Part shown: positions 1-9,090 of the stretch, in pieces
How the letters are laid out: every line of letters begins with the position of its first letter
Position numbering within the stretch: position 1 is the first letter of the stretch
Source: Deltaproteobacteria bacterium
Lineage (GTDB): Bacteria > Desulfobacterota > Desulfuromonadia > Desulfuromonadales > Geopsychrobacteraceae
Direction of reading: 5' to 3'
Assembly: GCA_024280485.1 (NCBI GenBank)
Contig: JAJRQB010000056.1
Coordinates: 20,932-84,931, forward strand
Length of the DNA: 64,000 nucleotides
Notes under the pieces: generated by a model
What the model saw: only the letters and a program-made list of their open reading frames with translations
What the model was told of the DNA's origin: nothing
Database searches by the model: none
Translations under genes and position numbers: made by a program

Positions 1-108
1 GACCTGATCAATAATTTGTCGCTGATTTTCACGAAATTGTTTATAACCAAAAACCCGCTGCAGGGTCTCAGTTGCAGGATCGGACACTTCTATCACTTCA
101 GATTGCAT
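1..108 (-). CDS. recQ: RecQ-family ATP-dependent DNA helicase, N-terminal fragment
   Basis: Reading leftwards from an ATG at 108, the first 36 codons run off the window edge. They contain FGYKQFRENQRQII, which matches the Q-motif region at the start of RecQ helicases (F-G-x-x-x-F-R-x-x-Q). RecQ is a 3'-5' helicase used in recombinational repair. The start codon directly abuts the stop codon of the UbiD-family gene, so the two are probably cotranscribed with ubiD first. Only the N-terminus is visible, so the helicase core cannot be checked. Confidence 0.8.
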   Translation of the reverse strand, partial: MQSEVIEVSDPATETLQRVFGYKQFRENQRQIIDQV

Positions 109-1455
109 CTATTGACCTTTTAAGGGAGTAGATTCAGTAGCCGCAATGCGCAGACGGTTTTTCATTTTTTCAATAATTCGAGCATCATGCTGCAGTTTTG
201 CCGGGTGAGTATTCATCAGCATCCCAAGATCGGCAGCCCCATCCTGCCAGATCTGCGCGGTGGGGATGTTTTTAAGTAACACACGCCAGTTCGTTTCGCT
301 GACAAAATCATCTGTATTATGCAACAGAATCAGCGTTTTCATTCTCGCCAAATAATCGAGACTCCGCATCCGTTGCGATAACTCGTCAACAGAGACCAGA
401 GGATCTATACACGTGACGAAATAAAGTCCATAAAAAGCGGCCTCAAGCGGCATCTCTATTGAATTGATCTCAGGGATGTCTACCCTCAGTCTAGCGCGGA
501 TTATCTCGAGGTTGGCCCTGGCAATCCAGCAATCCTCCATTGGCAGTGGTCCTGCAAGCGTCAGAGGGATTAACGGCTCAGAAACCATTGACAGCCCACT
601 GATCTCGACCAGAGGACATACGTTAGATCCGCCATAATCACCAGTATAGCAACCGAAGGGTCCCTCATCCATAACCGACTCGGTGTCGACCCATCCTTCG
701 ATGATTATTTGCGCTGATATTGGGCAACTTAATGGGACCGTCTGACAATGGCAGCTCTGTATTTTTCCCTGGTTGATAAAAGCACTGAAATGCTCTTCAG
801 AGAAATCAGGTGGCAAGGGCGCGGCAGCAGCAAAAATAAGCGCAGGATCGGCACCTAACAGAATCGCAACTGGCATAGATTTACCCATAGATCGCCATTG
901 CTCAAGATGCCTGCCAGCACCGGAACCTGGGAGTAGATTTAGTGTGAAACGCTTGCGATCCACAATACCGACCCGATAGAGACCGTAATTCTGAATGTTG
1001 CTATCTGGGGCGCTAGTGATGACAACTGCAAGAGTGAAAAAGCTGCGCTGTTCTGCGGGCCAGAAACGCAACTCAGGCAACAAGTCGAGGTTAAGCTGTT
1101 GCTTGATGAAGCAGGTTGAAGGCTTCTGTTCTCTTTCAACAGACCGAAGTAACAGTCGCAAGCGCTGAGCCGAAGAATCCCCTTTGACACCAGCAAGTGC
1201 AGCAGTCAGCCATTGTCCAAAGGCTTCAAGGTTGTCATGTCCCAAGGCATTCGCCATACGGCGATCGCTACCCAGAAGATTGGTGGCAAGGGATATATTT
1301 GAGCCCTTGACCCGAGAAAAGAGTAATCCCGGCCCCTCATGCTTGCACATCAGATCGGTTAAAACCGCAAGTTCAAACCGCCCATCAACTTCGTCGGGAA
1401 TCTCCAGGAGTTCCCTGCACCCTCTCAAACTCTCGACAAATCCCCTGATATCCAT
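109..1455 (-). CDS. UbiD-family prenylated-FMN decarboxylase
   Basis: A 448-residue protein of the UbiD/Fdc family, which uses prenylated FMN to decarboxylate unsaturated acids. In menaquinone- or ubiquinone-making bacteria such proteins decarboxylate quinone precursors. Family landmarks are GKSMPVAILLGADPAL near residues 190-205 and the conserved EGPFG segment near residue 265. In well-studied members a second acidic residue follows EGPFG directly (EGPFGE or EGPYGD). Here that position is Cys (EGPFGCYTG), so either the substrate or the catalytic detail differs. It is close to the usual family length. The ATG at 1455 has only a weak upstream Shine-Dalgarno. The true substrate cannot be told from sequence; a menaquinone-pathway role is an inference. 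Confidence 0.8.
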   Translation of the reverse strand: MDIRGFVESLRGCRELLEIPDEVDGRFELAVLTDLMCKHEGPGLLFSRVKGSNISLATNLLGSDRRMANALGHDNLEAFGQWLTAALAGVKGDSSAQRLRLLLRSVEREQKPSTCFIKQQLNLDLLPELRFWPAEQRSFFTLAVVITSAPDSNIQNYGLYRVGIVDRKRFTLNLLPGSGAGRHLEQWRSMGKSMPVAILLGADPALIFAAAAPLPPDFSEEHFSAFINQGKIQSCHCQTVPLSCPISAQIIIEGWVDTESVMDEGPFGCYTGDYGGSNVCPLVEISGLSMVSEPLIPLTLAGPLPMEDCWIARANLEIIRARLRVDIPEINSIEMPLEAAFYGLYFVTCIDPLVSVDELSQRMRSLDYLARMKTLILLHNTDDFVSETNWRVLLKNIPTAQIWQDGAADLGMLMNTHPAKLQHDARIIEKMKNRLRIAATESTPLKGQ

Positions 1456-1488
1456 CCGCCATCATACCCGATTCTCTCTCACAACGAA

Positions 1489-1528
1489 TAAAAAAAGGCC
1501 CCCCGTTCAATACCGGGAGGCCTTTTTA
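1489..1528 (-). terminator. Intrinsic terminator of the nuo operon
   Basis: On the minus strand an A-rich run precedes a GC stem made of GGCCTCCCG and CGGGGGGCC around a short loop (GTATTGAA), followed by seven T residues. It lies just after the nuoN stop and before ubiD, so it separates the nuo operon from the ubiD-recQ unit. Confidence 0.85.
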
Positions 1529-1547
1529 AGATTGAAGACTGATTGGA

Positions 1548-3008
1548 TCAGAAGCCAGCCATCTTAGCCAACTCCATTACCGGCCCAGGGAAGATCCCGA
1601 GGTAAAGCACACCGGCAAGTGCCAAAACAATCGACACAACAGCTGGAACCTCGAGCTTGACCCAAGCGAAATTTTCCTGAGGATCTTTGAAATACATATA
1701 TACAATGACCCGCAGATAGTAGTAGAGGGAGACCGCTGAATTGAGCACTCCGATGATAGCGAGCCAAACGTAACCAGCCTTAAGCGCGCCAGCAAAGACA
1801 AAGAACTTACCGGTGAAACCAGCGGTTGGTGGCAGTCCCATCAGAGCGAAGAGGAAGATACACATCGCCACGCCCAGAAATGGACGTTTGAAACCGAACC
1901 CGGCAAAACCTTCGAGGGTCAGGTTCTCTTCGCCCTTTTTGCCCGCCAGCACCAGCACCGCAAAAGCGCCGATGTTCATGAAGGTGTAAACCAGCATGTA
2001 GAACATGATGGCGGATAGCCCGATCTGATTCCAGGCAACAATGCCGACCATGGCGTAACCGGCGTGAGCGATTGAAGAATAGGCCAACATCCGCTTGATA
2101 TTGGTCTGGCTTAAGGCAATGAAGTTACCAATGATCATGGTGAGAACAGCCAGAACCCAGAAGAGTGCGGTAATATCAGCCTGGATACTGCCGAGGCCAA
2201 TAATTGAAATCCGCAACAGCGCAGCAAGCGCAGCAGCCTTAGGGCCAGCACTCATAAATGCAGTAATTGGGGTCGGAGCCCCCTGGTAAACGTCCGGAGC
2301 CCACATATGGAATGGAGCAGCACCAATCTTGAAAAGGAAACCGATCAGCAACAGGATGGAACCCGCAATAAACATCGGGTTCTCCATGATCGCAGGCATC
2401 TGGCTCACATGCTGAGCAATGACCGCAATTTTGGTCGAGCCGGAAACACCATAGAGCAGTGCAATACCGTAGAGCAGGAAGCCGGTCGAGAAGGCGCCGA
2501 GAAAGAAGTACTTGAGTCCCGCCTCGTTTGAACGCACATCACCGCGGAAGAAACCAGCCAGCACATAAAGCGAAACAGAAAGAACTTCAAGACCGAGGAA
2601 GATCGTCATCAGATCGGTACCTGAGGCCATCCACATCGCACCCGCGGTACAGAAGAGGATCAGTGGGTAATATTCACCGACCGGATACCCTTCTCTCTGC
2701 AGATAACTGTCTGAGATAAGGATCGTCAGCACAGCAGCAATAATAAAGATCATGGAGAAAAAGATGGCGAAATTGTCGAGAATGACGCTTCCGGCAAAAC
2801 CCTCTTGCGGGTTGTTCCAGCCTGAAACCGTTACGATTGCAGTGACAACCAGTGCAACAATACTCATCCATGCAACATGTGCAGTCCGGCCACGTTTTGA
2901 AAAGACCGATATCAGCAGCAGTACCATCCCGAAGCCGCTAAGAACCAGTGACGGCATGATTGCAGCCATGTTGACATTCTGCATGGCGATTTGACCCAGA
3001 TTTTCCAT
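1548..3008 (-). CDS. nuoN: NADH-quinone oxidoreductase subunit N
   Basis: A 486-residue polytopic membrane protein, one of the three antiporter-like proton-pumping subunits of complex I in the cytoplasmic membrane. The stretch LGLEVLSVSLYVLAG followed by a conserved Lys-containing segment (GLKYFFLGAFS), and FKIGAAPFHMWAPDVY, are typical of NuoN. Length matches the family (about 480). It is the last gene of the operon, 38 bp after nuoM, and is followed by the terminator at 1489-1528. A GGAGC-type ribosome binding site precedes the ATG. Confidence 0.97.
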   Translation of the reverse strand: MENLGQIAMQNVNMAAIMPSLVLSGFGMVLLLISVFSKRGRTAHVAWMSIVALVVTAIVTVSGWNNPQEGFAGSVILDNFAIFFSMIFIIAAVLTILISDSYLQREGYPVGEYYPLILFCTAGAMWMASGTDLMTIFLGLEVLSVSLYVLAGFFRGDVRSNEAGLKYFFLGAFSTGFLLYGIALLYGVSGSTKIAVIAQHVSQMPAIMENPMFIAGSILLLIGFLFKIGAAPFHMWAPDVYQGAPTPITAFMSAGPKAAALAALLRISIIGLGSIQADITALFWVLAVLTMIIGNFIALSQTNIKRMLAYSSIAHAGYAMVGIVAWNQIGLSAIMFYMLVYTFMNIGAFAVLVLAGKKGEENLTLEGFAGFGFKRPFLGVAMCIFLFALMGLPPTAGFTGKFFVFAGALKAGYVWLAIIGVLNSAVSLYYYLRVIVYMYFKDPQENFAWVKLEVPAVVSIVLALAGVLYLGIFPGPVMELAKMAGF

Positions 3009-3046
3009 CGAAAGCTCCTTTTGGAACCTAAAGTTTCAGACTGTGA

Positions 3047-4606
3047 TTATTTGAATTTAAGATTCTGAGCAATCACCGGAACAACCGGTTCTACCACAGC
3101 AACCTGCTTCGAATTTATCTGATTAAGCAACTGCTCAATAGCCGGATTCATCTTCGATAAGAAGGTGTTGGGATAAACACCGATCCAGAAGATAAAGACC
3201 AGAAGAGGCAGCATCAATACAATTTCACGAACCGAGAGATCCTTGAGTTTTTCATTTTCGGGATTGGTGATCTTGCCGAACATCACGCGCTGGAACATCC
3301 AGAGCATATAAACTGCGGCAAAAATTACCCCGAGGGTAGCAACCACAGCGTACCAGCGCAGACCACTCTCGAAGGCGCCGACCAGGGCCAGGAACTCTCC
3401 GACAAAGCCATTGGTGCCGGGCAGGCCGATCGACGAGAAGGTCACAATCAGAAAGATCGTGGCGAGGATCGGCATCTTATGGGCTAGGCCACCGAATTCT
3501 GAAATCTGACGGGTGTGGCGGCGCTCATAGATGAAACCGACGATAAGAAAGAGCGCACCGGTAGAAATGCCGTGGTTGACCATCTGAATAATACCGCCGG
3601 CCATACCTTGCTGGTTGAGAGCAAAGATGCCGAGCATGACAAAACCGAGGTGAGCAACCGAAGAGTAGGCTACCAGTTTCTTGACATCATCCTGCATCAT
3701 CGCCACCAGCGAACCGTAGATGATGCCGAAGACGGCCAAGAATGCCAGGTAGGGTATGTAGGTCTGTAATGCCTCGGGGAAGAGCGGCATGGCAAAACGG
3801 ACATAACCGTAGGTACCCATCTTGAGCAGGATGGCGGCCAAGATGACCGAACCGGCAGTCGGTGCCTCAGTGTGAGCGTCGGGCAGCCAGGTATGGAGCG
3901 GAAACATCGGCACCTTGATCGCGAAACTGAAGGCGAAGGCCAGGAACAACCAGTGCTGCGCACCGGAAGGAATCCCGAGACGGTAGAACTCCTGGATACC
4001 GAAGCCCTCAATCGAAGCGCCGGAGGAGACCGCATAATAATAGATATAGATGATTGCGACCAACATCAAGAGCGAACCGACTGCGGTGAAGATGAAGAAC
4101 TTGACCGCTGCGTAGATGCGGTTCTTACCGCCCCAGATACCGATCATGAAGTACATCGGGATCAGCATCAATTCCCAGAAGATGTAGAACAGGAACAGAT
4201 CCAACGAGACAAAGGCACCGAGCATCGCCGTTTCAAGCAACAGCAGCAGCGCCATGAAGCCCTTGACATTCTTGTCAATAGATTTCCAGGTCGAAAGCGT
4301 CGCGATCGGCATGATGAAGGTGGTCAGCATCACCAACCAGAGGCTGATACCGTCGATGCCGATGTTGTAGTTCATCTTGAAGAAACTGCCGACACTGATC
4401 CACTCGTGAAATTCACGATATTGCATCGCGCCCGAGACGGCGAAAACGTCGTCGAAGGCCAGCGGCAGGCTGATGAAAAATGTAACCAGGGTTACTCCGA
4501 GGGCAAAGCTTTTCAGCAACCCCGGATTGTCCCGCGGAATGAAGAGAAGTATCAACATCCCCAGCAGCGGGAAGAAGGTAATTAAACTAAGTAGATTATC
4601 GGCCAT
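3047..4606 (-). CDS. nuoM: NADH-quinone oxidoreductase subunit M
   Basis: A 519-residue multi-pass proton-pumping subunit of complex I. FWELMLIPMYFMIG contains the conserved membrane Glu of TM5, and FAIKVPMFPLHTWLPDAHTE carries the conserved Lys and the broken-helix region. The last 20 residues or so are polar and would lie outside the membrane. It sits between nuoL and nuoN with a 38-44 bp gap on each side, in the standard order. Confidence 0.97.
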   Translation of the reverse strand: MADNLLSLITFFPLLGMLILLFIPRDNPGLLKSFALGVTLVTFFISLPLAFDDVFAVSGAMQYREFHEWISVGSFFKMNYNIGIDGISLWLVMLTTFIMPIATLSTWKSIDKNVKGFMALLLLLETAMLGAFVSLDLFLFYIFWELMLIPMYFMIGIWGGKNRIYAAVKFFIFTAVGSLLMLVAIIYIYYYAVSSGASIEGFGIQEFYRLGIPSGAQHWLFLAFAFSFAIKVPMFPLHTWLPDAHTEAPTAGSVILAAILLKMGTYGYVRFAMPLFPEALQTYIPYLAFLAVFGIIYGSLVAMMQDDVKKLVAYSSVAHLGFVMLGIFALNQQGMAGGIIQMVNHGISTGALFLIVGFIYERRHTRQISEFGGLAHKMPILATIFLIVTFSSIGLPGTNGFVGEFLALVGAFESGLRWYAVVATLGVIFAAVYMLWMFQRVMFGKITNPENEKLKDLSVREIVLMLPLLVFIFWIGVYPNTFLSKMNPAIEQLLNQINSKQVAVVEPVVPVIAQNLKFK

Positions 4607-4650
4607 GTGGAAACGCTCCTTGTAGCTCTATCACTGTTCGCTGCCGAACC

Positions 4651-6648
4651 TTATTTACCGAGGATGTAGTAACCAACGATCACCACAACACCGACCACCA
4701 TGCCCATCGCATAGTTATGCAGGAACCCTGACTGGGTGTAACGCAAGCCAGAACCGATCCCTTTGACGACCCAGGCGGTGCCATTGACGATGCCGTCAAC
4801 CACGCGCACATCGAAACCTTTCCAGAGGAAGGTGCCGATTCGCTTGCAGTTATTGACAAAAACCGCATCGTAAAGCTCGTCGATGTACCATTTGTTATAC
4901 ACAGTTTTCCAGAGGCCGGGGAAACTGGTCACGAATTTACCGGGGAGTGCAGGGTTCTTGATGTACATGAACCATGCGCCCAGAATACCGAACACAGCGA
5001 TACCGATCGAGGCGCCCATCATGGAAAATTCAAGCGCAACCGAGTGAGCCAGTTCTGGCTTAACCGCAATTCCGTTAAGCTTCTGTGAATGCTCAAAAAC
5101 AGGAGCAAGGAAGTGCTCGATGTAGTTCGGCATGTGGCCGAAAAAGTTTCCGAGAACGTGTGGAACACCGAGGAAACCACCAGCAGCAGCAAGCGCCGCA
5201 AGAACCATCAGTGGGATAGTAATCGTCAAACCAGACTCAGGAATATGATCCTTGGCGCGCGCATCTGTTTTCTGCTCACCGAAGAAGGTCATGAATACCA
5301 GACGGAACATGTAGAAAGCGGTCATAAGAGCAGCGACTGCACCAGCTAACCAGAGCAGCCAGTGACCGCGCTCACCTGCAAAGGCCCACCACAGAATCTC
5401 ATCCTTGGAGAAGAACCCCGAGAAGAAAGGAATGCCGGATATTGCAATCGTCGAGACCAAAAAGGTCCAGAAGGTAATCGGCATCTTCTTACGCAGGCCA
5501 CCCATGTTACGCATATCCTGCGGATCATCATGCAGATGAGCCTTGTGATAGGCATGGTGCATACCGTGAATGACCGAGCCGGAACCGAGGAACAGACAAG
5601 CCTTAAAGAAGGCGTGAGTCATCAGATGGAAGATACCGGCGGTGAATGCTCCCACGCCCATGGCGAGAAACATAAAACCAAGTTGAGAGACGGTAGAATA
5701 AGCGAGTACCCGCTTAATGTCATTCTGGGCCAAGCCGATGGTCGCAGCAAAGAGCGCAGTACAGGCACCAACAACCGCAATGGTCATCATGGTGTCTGGT
5801 GACATAGCGAATAAGCCATTCATACGCGCAATCATGTAGACACCAGCCGTAACCATTGTTGCTGCATGGATCAGGGCTGAGACGGGTGTCGGACCCTCCA
5901 TGGCATCAGGCAGCCAAGTAAAGAGTGGAATCTGAGCTGACTTACCGCAGGCACCGAGGAAGAAAGCCAGGGTTATAACGGTGACAGCAATACCGCCGCT
6001 CTCGAGCAGGTGAGCATTCTCGGCAATCTCAACGAAGTTGAATGTCCAGACCCCCTTGCTGCCGAGGGTCCAAAAGAGGGTCAGCAGGCCACAGAGAAAG
6101 CCGAAGTCACCGATACGGTTGACGACAAAGGCCTTCTTGGCAGCATCTCCGGCGCTCTTCTTGTCGAAGTAGTAACCGATCAACAGATAAGAACAGAGAC
6201 CGACGCCTTCCCAACCGACGAACATGACCAGTGCGTTGTTACCCAACACCAGCATCAACATCGAGAAGCAGAAAAGGTTGAGGTAGGCGAAGAAACGGTA
6301 GAAACCGCTCTCGCCGTGCATATAACCGATCGAGTAGAGGTGGATCAGCGTACCGACTCCGGTGACGACCATGATCATCAGCGCCGAGAGCGGATCGAGC
6401 AGGAAGCCCCAGTCGATCTGCAAGCTGCCGACAGACATCCAGGAAGCGATGACCTGCTGGTGAACCTTTTCTGAATCGTGTAGCAACGCATAAAAATTGC
6501 CACAGGACACCAGGAAGGAGAGGAAGATCATCAGGGTACCGATACCGCCGATAATCGCTTCGTTCCTGATCTTCTTGCCGAAGAGTCCGTTAAATACGAA
6601 CCCGACGAGCGGGAAGAATGGGATGAGCCACAGATAGTCGTACATCAA
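4651..6648 (-). CDS. nuoL: NADH-quinone oxidoreductase subunit L
   Basis: At 665 residues this is the largest membrane subunit of complex I, with antiporter-like helices and the long C-terminal lateral helix expected for NuoL. GWEGVGLCSYLLIGYYFDKK and SAQIPLFTWLPDAMEGPTPV are diagnostic. Histidine-rich loops (HGMHHAYHKAHLHDD) occur in the middle third, as in other NuoL proteins. Length is slightly above E. coli NuoL. It lies in the nuoK-nuoL-nuoM order with short spacers. Confidence 0.97.
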   Translation of the reverse strand: MMYDYLWLIPFFPLVGFVFNGLFGKKIRNEAIIGGIGTLMIFLSFLVSCGNFYALLHDSEKVHQQVIASWMSVGSLQIDWGFLLDPLSALMIMVVTGVGTLIHLYSIGYMHGESGFYRFFAYLNLFCFSMLMLVLGNNALVMFVGWEGVGLCSYLLIGYYFDKKSAGDAAKKAFVVNRIGDFGFLCGLLTLFWTLGSKGVWTFNFVEIAENAHLLESGGIAVTVITLAFFLGACGKSAQIPLFTWLPDAMEGPTPVSALIHAATMVTAGVYMIARMNGLFAMSPDTMMTIAVVGACTALFAATIGLAQNDIKRVLAYSTVSQLGFMFLAMGVGAFTAGIFHLMTHAFFKACLFLGSGSVIHGMHHAYHKAHLHDDPQDMRNMGGLRKKMPITFWTFLVSTIAISGIPFFSGFFSKDEILWWAFAGERGHWLLWLAGAVAALMTAFYMFRLVFMTFFGEQKTDARAKDHIPESGLTITIPLMVLAALAAAGGFLGVPHVLGNFFGHMPNYIEHFLAPVFEHSQKLNGIAVKPELAHSVALEFSMMGASIGIAVFGILGAWFMYIKNPALPGKFVTSFPGLWKTVYNKWYIDELYDAVFVNNCKRIGTFLWKGFDVRVVDGIVNGTAWVVKGIGSGLRYTQSGFLHNYAMGMVVGVVVIVGYYILGK

Positions 6649-6686
6649 ACTCTCCTATTGCTAAAAACCCGTAGAGCGGGAATCAA

Positions 6687-6989
6687 TTACCATTTCAACA
6701 AGTTGAAGTCGTCGCTATCGATCGACTCACGGTTGCGGTAGAACGTGATCATCAGTGCCAGGCCTACAGCCGCCTCAGCGGCCGCAACGGTCATGACAAA
6801 GAAGACAAAGATCTGGCCATCCATATTCTGCAGATGACGCGACAGAGCGATGAAGGTCAGGTTGACCGCGTTGAGCATCAGTTCGATGCACATAAAGATG
6901 ACGATGGCATTCTTTCTGGTCAGTACCCCGAAGGTACCGATTGAAAAGATGATCGCACTCAAAATTAAATAGTGATATACGGTGATCAT
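6687..6989 (-). CDS. nuoK: NADH-quinone oxidoreductase subunit K
   Basis: A small 100-residue three-helix subunit of complex I, homologous to MrpC/ND4L. It carries the two conserved membrane glutamates of the proton path, one in [13 protein letters not shown] near residue 36 and one in [11 protein letters not shown] near residue 71. It is preceded by nuoJ with a 27 bp gap. Confidence 0.97.
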   Translation of the reverse strand: MITVYHYLILSAIIFSIGTFGVLTRKNAIVIFMCIELMLNAVNLTFIALSRHLQNMDGQIFVFFVMTVAAAEAAVGLALMITFYRNRESIDSDDFNLLKW

Positions 6990-7016
6990 TGGTTTATCTC
7001 CCGAATCCGTTGCGCT

Positions 7017-7520
7017 TTAGACTTCGCGTTTCGACAGGACAACCGCCCCGACAATTGCCACCAACAGCAGGATGGAAGCAATCTCAAACGGAAGCAGGAA
7101 ATCAGTAAACATTGCCTTACCGATCAATTCAGTATGGCCATAATTGTGAATCGTCTGGGTTGTAACATCACCCACCTTGCCAGTTGGTACCCCACGACGA
7201 ATAAACGTGTTGGTAACAAAGAGCATGACGACTGACAACCCTGCTCCCCAAGCCAGAGCATGGGTGTAACGCTTCTTCACCGCAGTACCCAGATTGAGTA
7301 GCATGATGACAAAGACAATCAACACCATGATGGCACCGGCATAAACCATTATCTGGATCGCTGCCATAAATGGTGCATCGAGGGTGATGTAAAGAACAGC
7401 CAGGCAGATAAATGTTGTCACCAGCCACAACGCGCTGTTAATGGGGTTTCGCGACTTGGTCACATAAAAGGCCGAGAAGACCGCGACCGTCGCAAAGAGG
7501 TAGAAAAGAATCGATAACAT
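7017..7520 (-). CDS. nuoJ: NADH-quinone oxidoreductase subunit J
   Basis: A 167-residue, five-helix membrane subunit (ND6 homologue). The conserved TM3 segment reads MVYAGAIMVLIVFVIMLLNL, which includes the pi-bulge region linked to coupling in complex I. The central periplasm/cytoplasm loop is short. The gene is 14 bp downstream of nuoI. Confidence 0.96.
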   Translation of the reverse strand: MLSILFYLFATVAVFSAFYVTKSRNPINSALWLVTTFICLAVLYITLDAPFMAAIQIMVYAGAIMVLIVFVIMLLNLGTAVKKRYTHALAWGAGLSVVMLFVTNTFIRRGVPTGKVGDVTTQTIHNYGHTELIGKAMFTDFLLPFEIASILLLVAIVGAVVLSKREV

Positions 7521-7534
7521 GATGCGCCAGCTCC

Positions 7535-7930
7535 TTATTTGAGAAGACGTTCTTTGTCAAAATTAAAATCTTCCCGCTTGTAGTTGGCCAGTTCATATTT
7601 ATCTGTCATTTCAATGGCCTCAACCGGGCATGCCTCTACGCAGTAGCCGCAGAAGATGCAGCGCAGCAGATCAATCTCATAAACCTTGGGATACTTTTCG
7701 CCCTGCTCATTTTCAGCCGACTCAACCGTAATGCATTTGGCTGGGCAGACGGTGGGACACAGGTAACAGGCAACGCACTTCTCACGTTCCTGAGTCGGTA
7801 CCAATCGATGCAAACCACGGAAGCGGGGGGACATCTCAAGCTTGACTTTCGGGTATTCAACAGTCGTGCTGTGACCCGGAAGCAGATGCTTCAGTGTGAT
7901 ACTCAGCCCTTTGGCAAACTCTTTAAACAT
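7535..7930 (-). CDS. nuoI: NADH-quinone oxidoreductase subunit I (2x[4Fe-4S])
   Basis: A 131-residue peripheral subunit carrying the N6a and N6b clusters that pass electrons towards NuoB. Two C-x2-C-x2-C-x3-C motifs are visible: CVACYLCPTVCP near residue 54 and CIFCGYCVEACP near residue 91. It is shorter than E. coli NuoI (180), mainly at the ends, as is common in delta-proteobacteria. It lies 26 bp after nuoH. Confidence 0.97.
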   Translation of the reverse strand: MFKEFAKGLSITLKHLLPGHSTTVEYPKVKLEMSPRFRGLHRLVPTQEREKCVACYLCPTVCPAKCITVESAENEQGEKYPKVYEIDLLRCIFCGYCVEACPVEAIEMTDKYELANYKREDFNFDKERLLK

Positions 7931-7956
7931 ATCTATCCTCGCCTTTTAAAAAAGGA

Positions 7957-9027
7957 TTACTGACAGAGCAGAACTGCAATAGCAGTCACTACGATGTTCC
8001 CAAGCGCCAGGGGAATCATCACTTTCCAACCCAACTGCATCAATTGGTCATAACGCAGACGCGGGAAGGTTGCACGGACCCAGATGAAGAAGAACATGAA
8101 TCCGAAAACCTTGATCAGGAAGTTAATCCACCCAAAGAAGGGGCCGTCCCAACCACCAAGGAAGAGAGTCGTTGAGATAGCACTGATCGTGACCATGTTG
8201 GCGTACTCGGCCATGAAGAAGAGTGCATACTTCATCGAGGAATATTCGGTACAGAAACCGGAAACCAGCTCGGTTTCTGCTTCGGGAAGATCGAAAGGGG
8301 TCCGATTGATCTCGGCCATCGAACCGACCACAAACAGCCCGAACGCCAGCGGTTGGCTGAAGATGTACCAGTTATGCATCCAGCTCGGCAACGAGGTAAT
8401 CCCCCAGAGAACCTCCTGTTGGGCGGCCACAATCCCGCTCAGGCTCAGGGTTTCCGACATCATAAAGATGACGATGATCGAAAGACCGGCCGCAAGCTCG
8501 TAGGAGATCATCTGCGCCGTAGCACGGATACCACCGATTAACGAATATTTGCTGTTAGAAGCCAATCCCGCAAGGACAATTCCATAGACACCCAGACCGG
8601 CCATCGCCAGAATAAACAACATACCGATATTCAGATCGGTTATTTGCATCGGCATCAGGTAGCTCACACCCTGGAAAGAAAATTCATAATCTCCGCCGAA
8701 GGGGATGACCGCCATCGAAATCAGTGCCGGAGCCAGAATCATCATCGGTGCTACTATAAAGGCAAACTTAGAAGCCTCGCCGGGGATGAGGTCTTCCTTG
8801 AAGAAGAGCTTGAGTCCGTCGGCAATCGGTTGCAAAAGCCCATTAGGGCCGGTCATTGTCGGTCCAAGTCGGGATTGCATCCGGCCGATAACTTTTCGCT
8901 CGACCCAAGTCGCGTAGGCTACAATAAACATCAATACACTGAATGCGACCAAGATTTTTACCAGCATGGCGGCTGCCCAGAGTACCGGGGCGTTTGAGAG
9001 GCTCAATACTTCTGGCGTCATGACCAT
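7957..9027 (-). CDS. nuoH: NADH-quinone oxidoreductase subunit H
   Basis: A 356-residue ND1 homologue that forms the quinone-binding cavity at the junction of the membrane and peripheral arms. ATWVERKVIGRMQSRLGP at the N-terminus, FDLPEAETELVSGFCTEYSS with its cluster of conserved acidic residues, and FIWVRATFPRLRYDQLM at the C-terminus are all diagnostic. Spacing to nuoG is 63 bp. Confidence 0.97.
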   Translation of the reverse strand: MVMTPEVLSLSNAPVLWAAAMLVKILVAFSVLMFIVAYATWVERKVIGRMQSRLGPTMTGPNGLLQPIADGLKLFFKEDLIPGEASKFAFIVAPMMILAPALISMAVIPFGGDYEFSFQGVSYLMPMQITDLNIGMLFILAMAGLGVYGIVLAGLASNSKYSLIGGIRATAQMISYELAAGLSIIVIFMMSETLSLSGIVAAQQEVLWGITSLPSWMHNWYIFSQPLAFGLFVVGSMAEINRTPFDLPEAETELVSGFCTEYSSMKYALFFMAEYANMVTISAISTTLFLGGWDGPFFGWINFLIKVFGFMFFFIWVRATFPRLRYDQLMQLGWKVMIPLALGNIVVTAIAVLLCQ

Positions 9028-9090
9028 CCTCTTTCTTAACGTTTATGGCGTAGTGCCATTCCTGCGAGCGTGCCCGCAATTTCAATAAAA

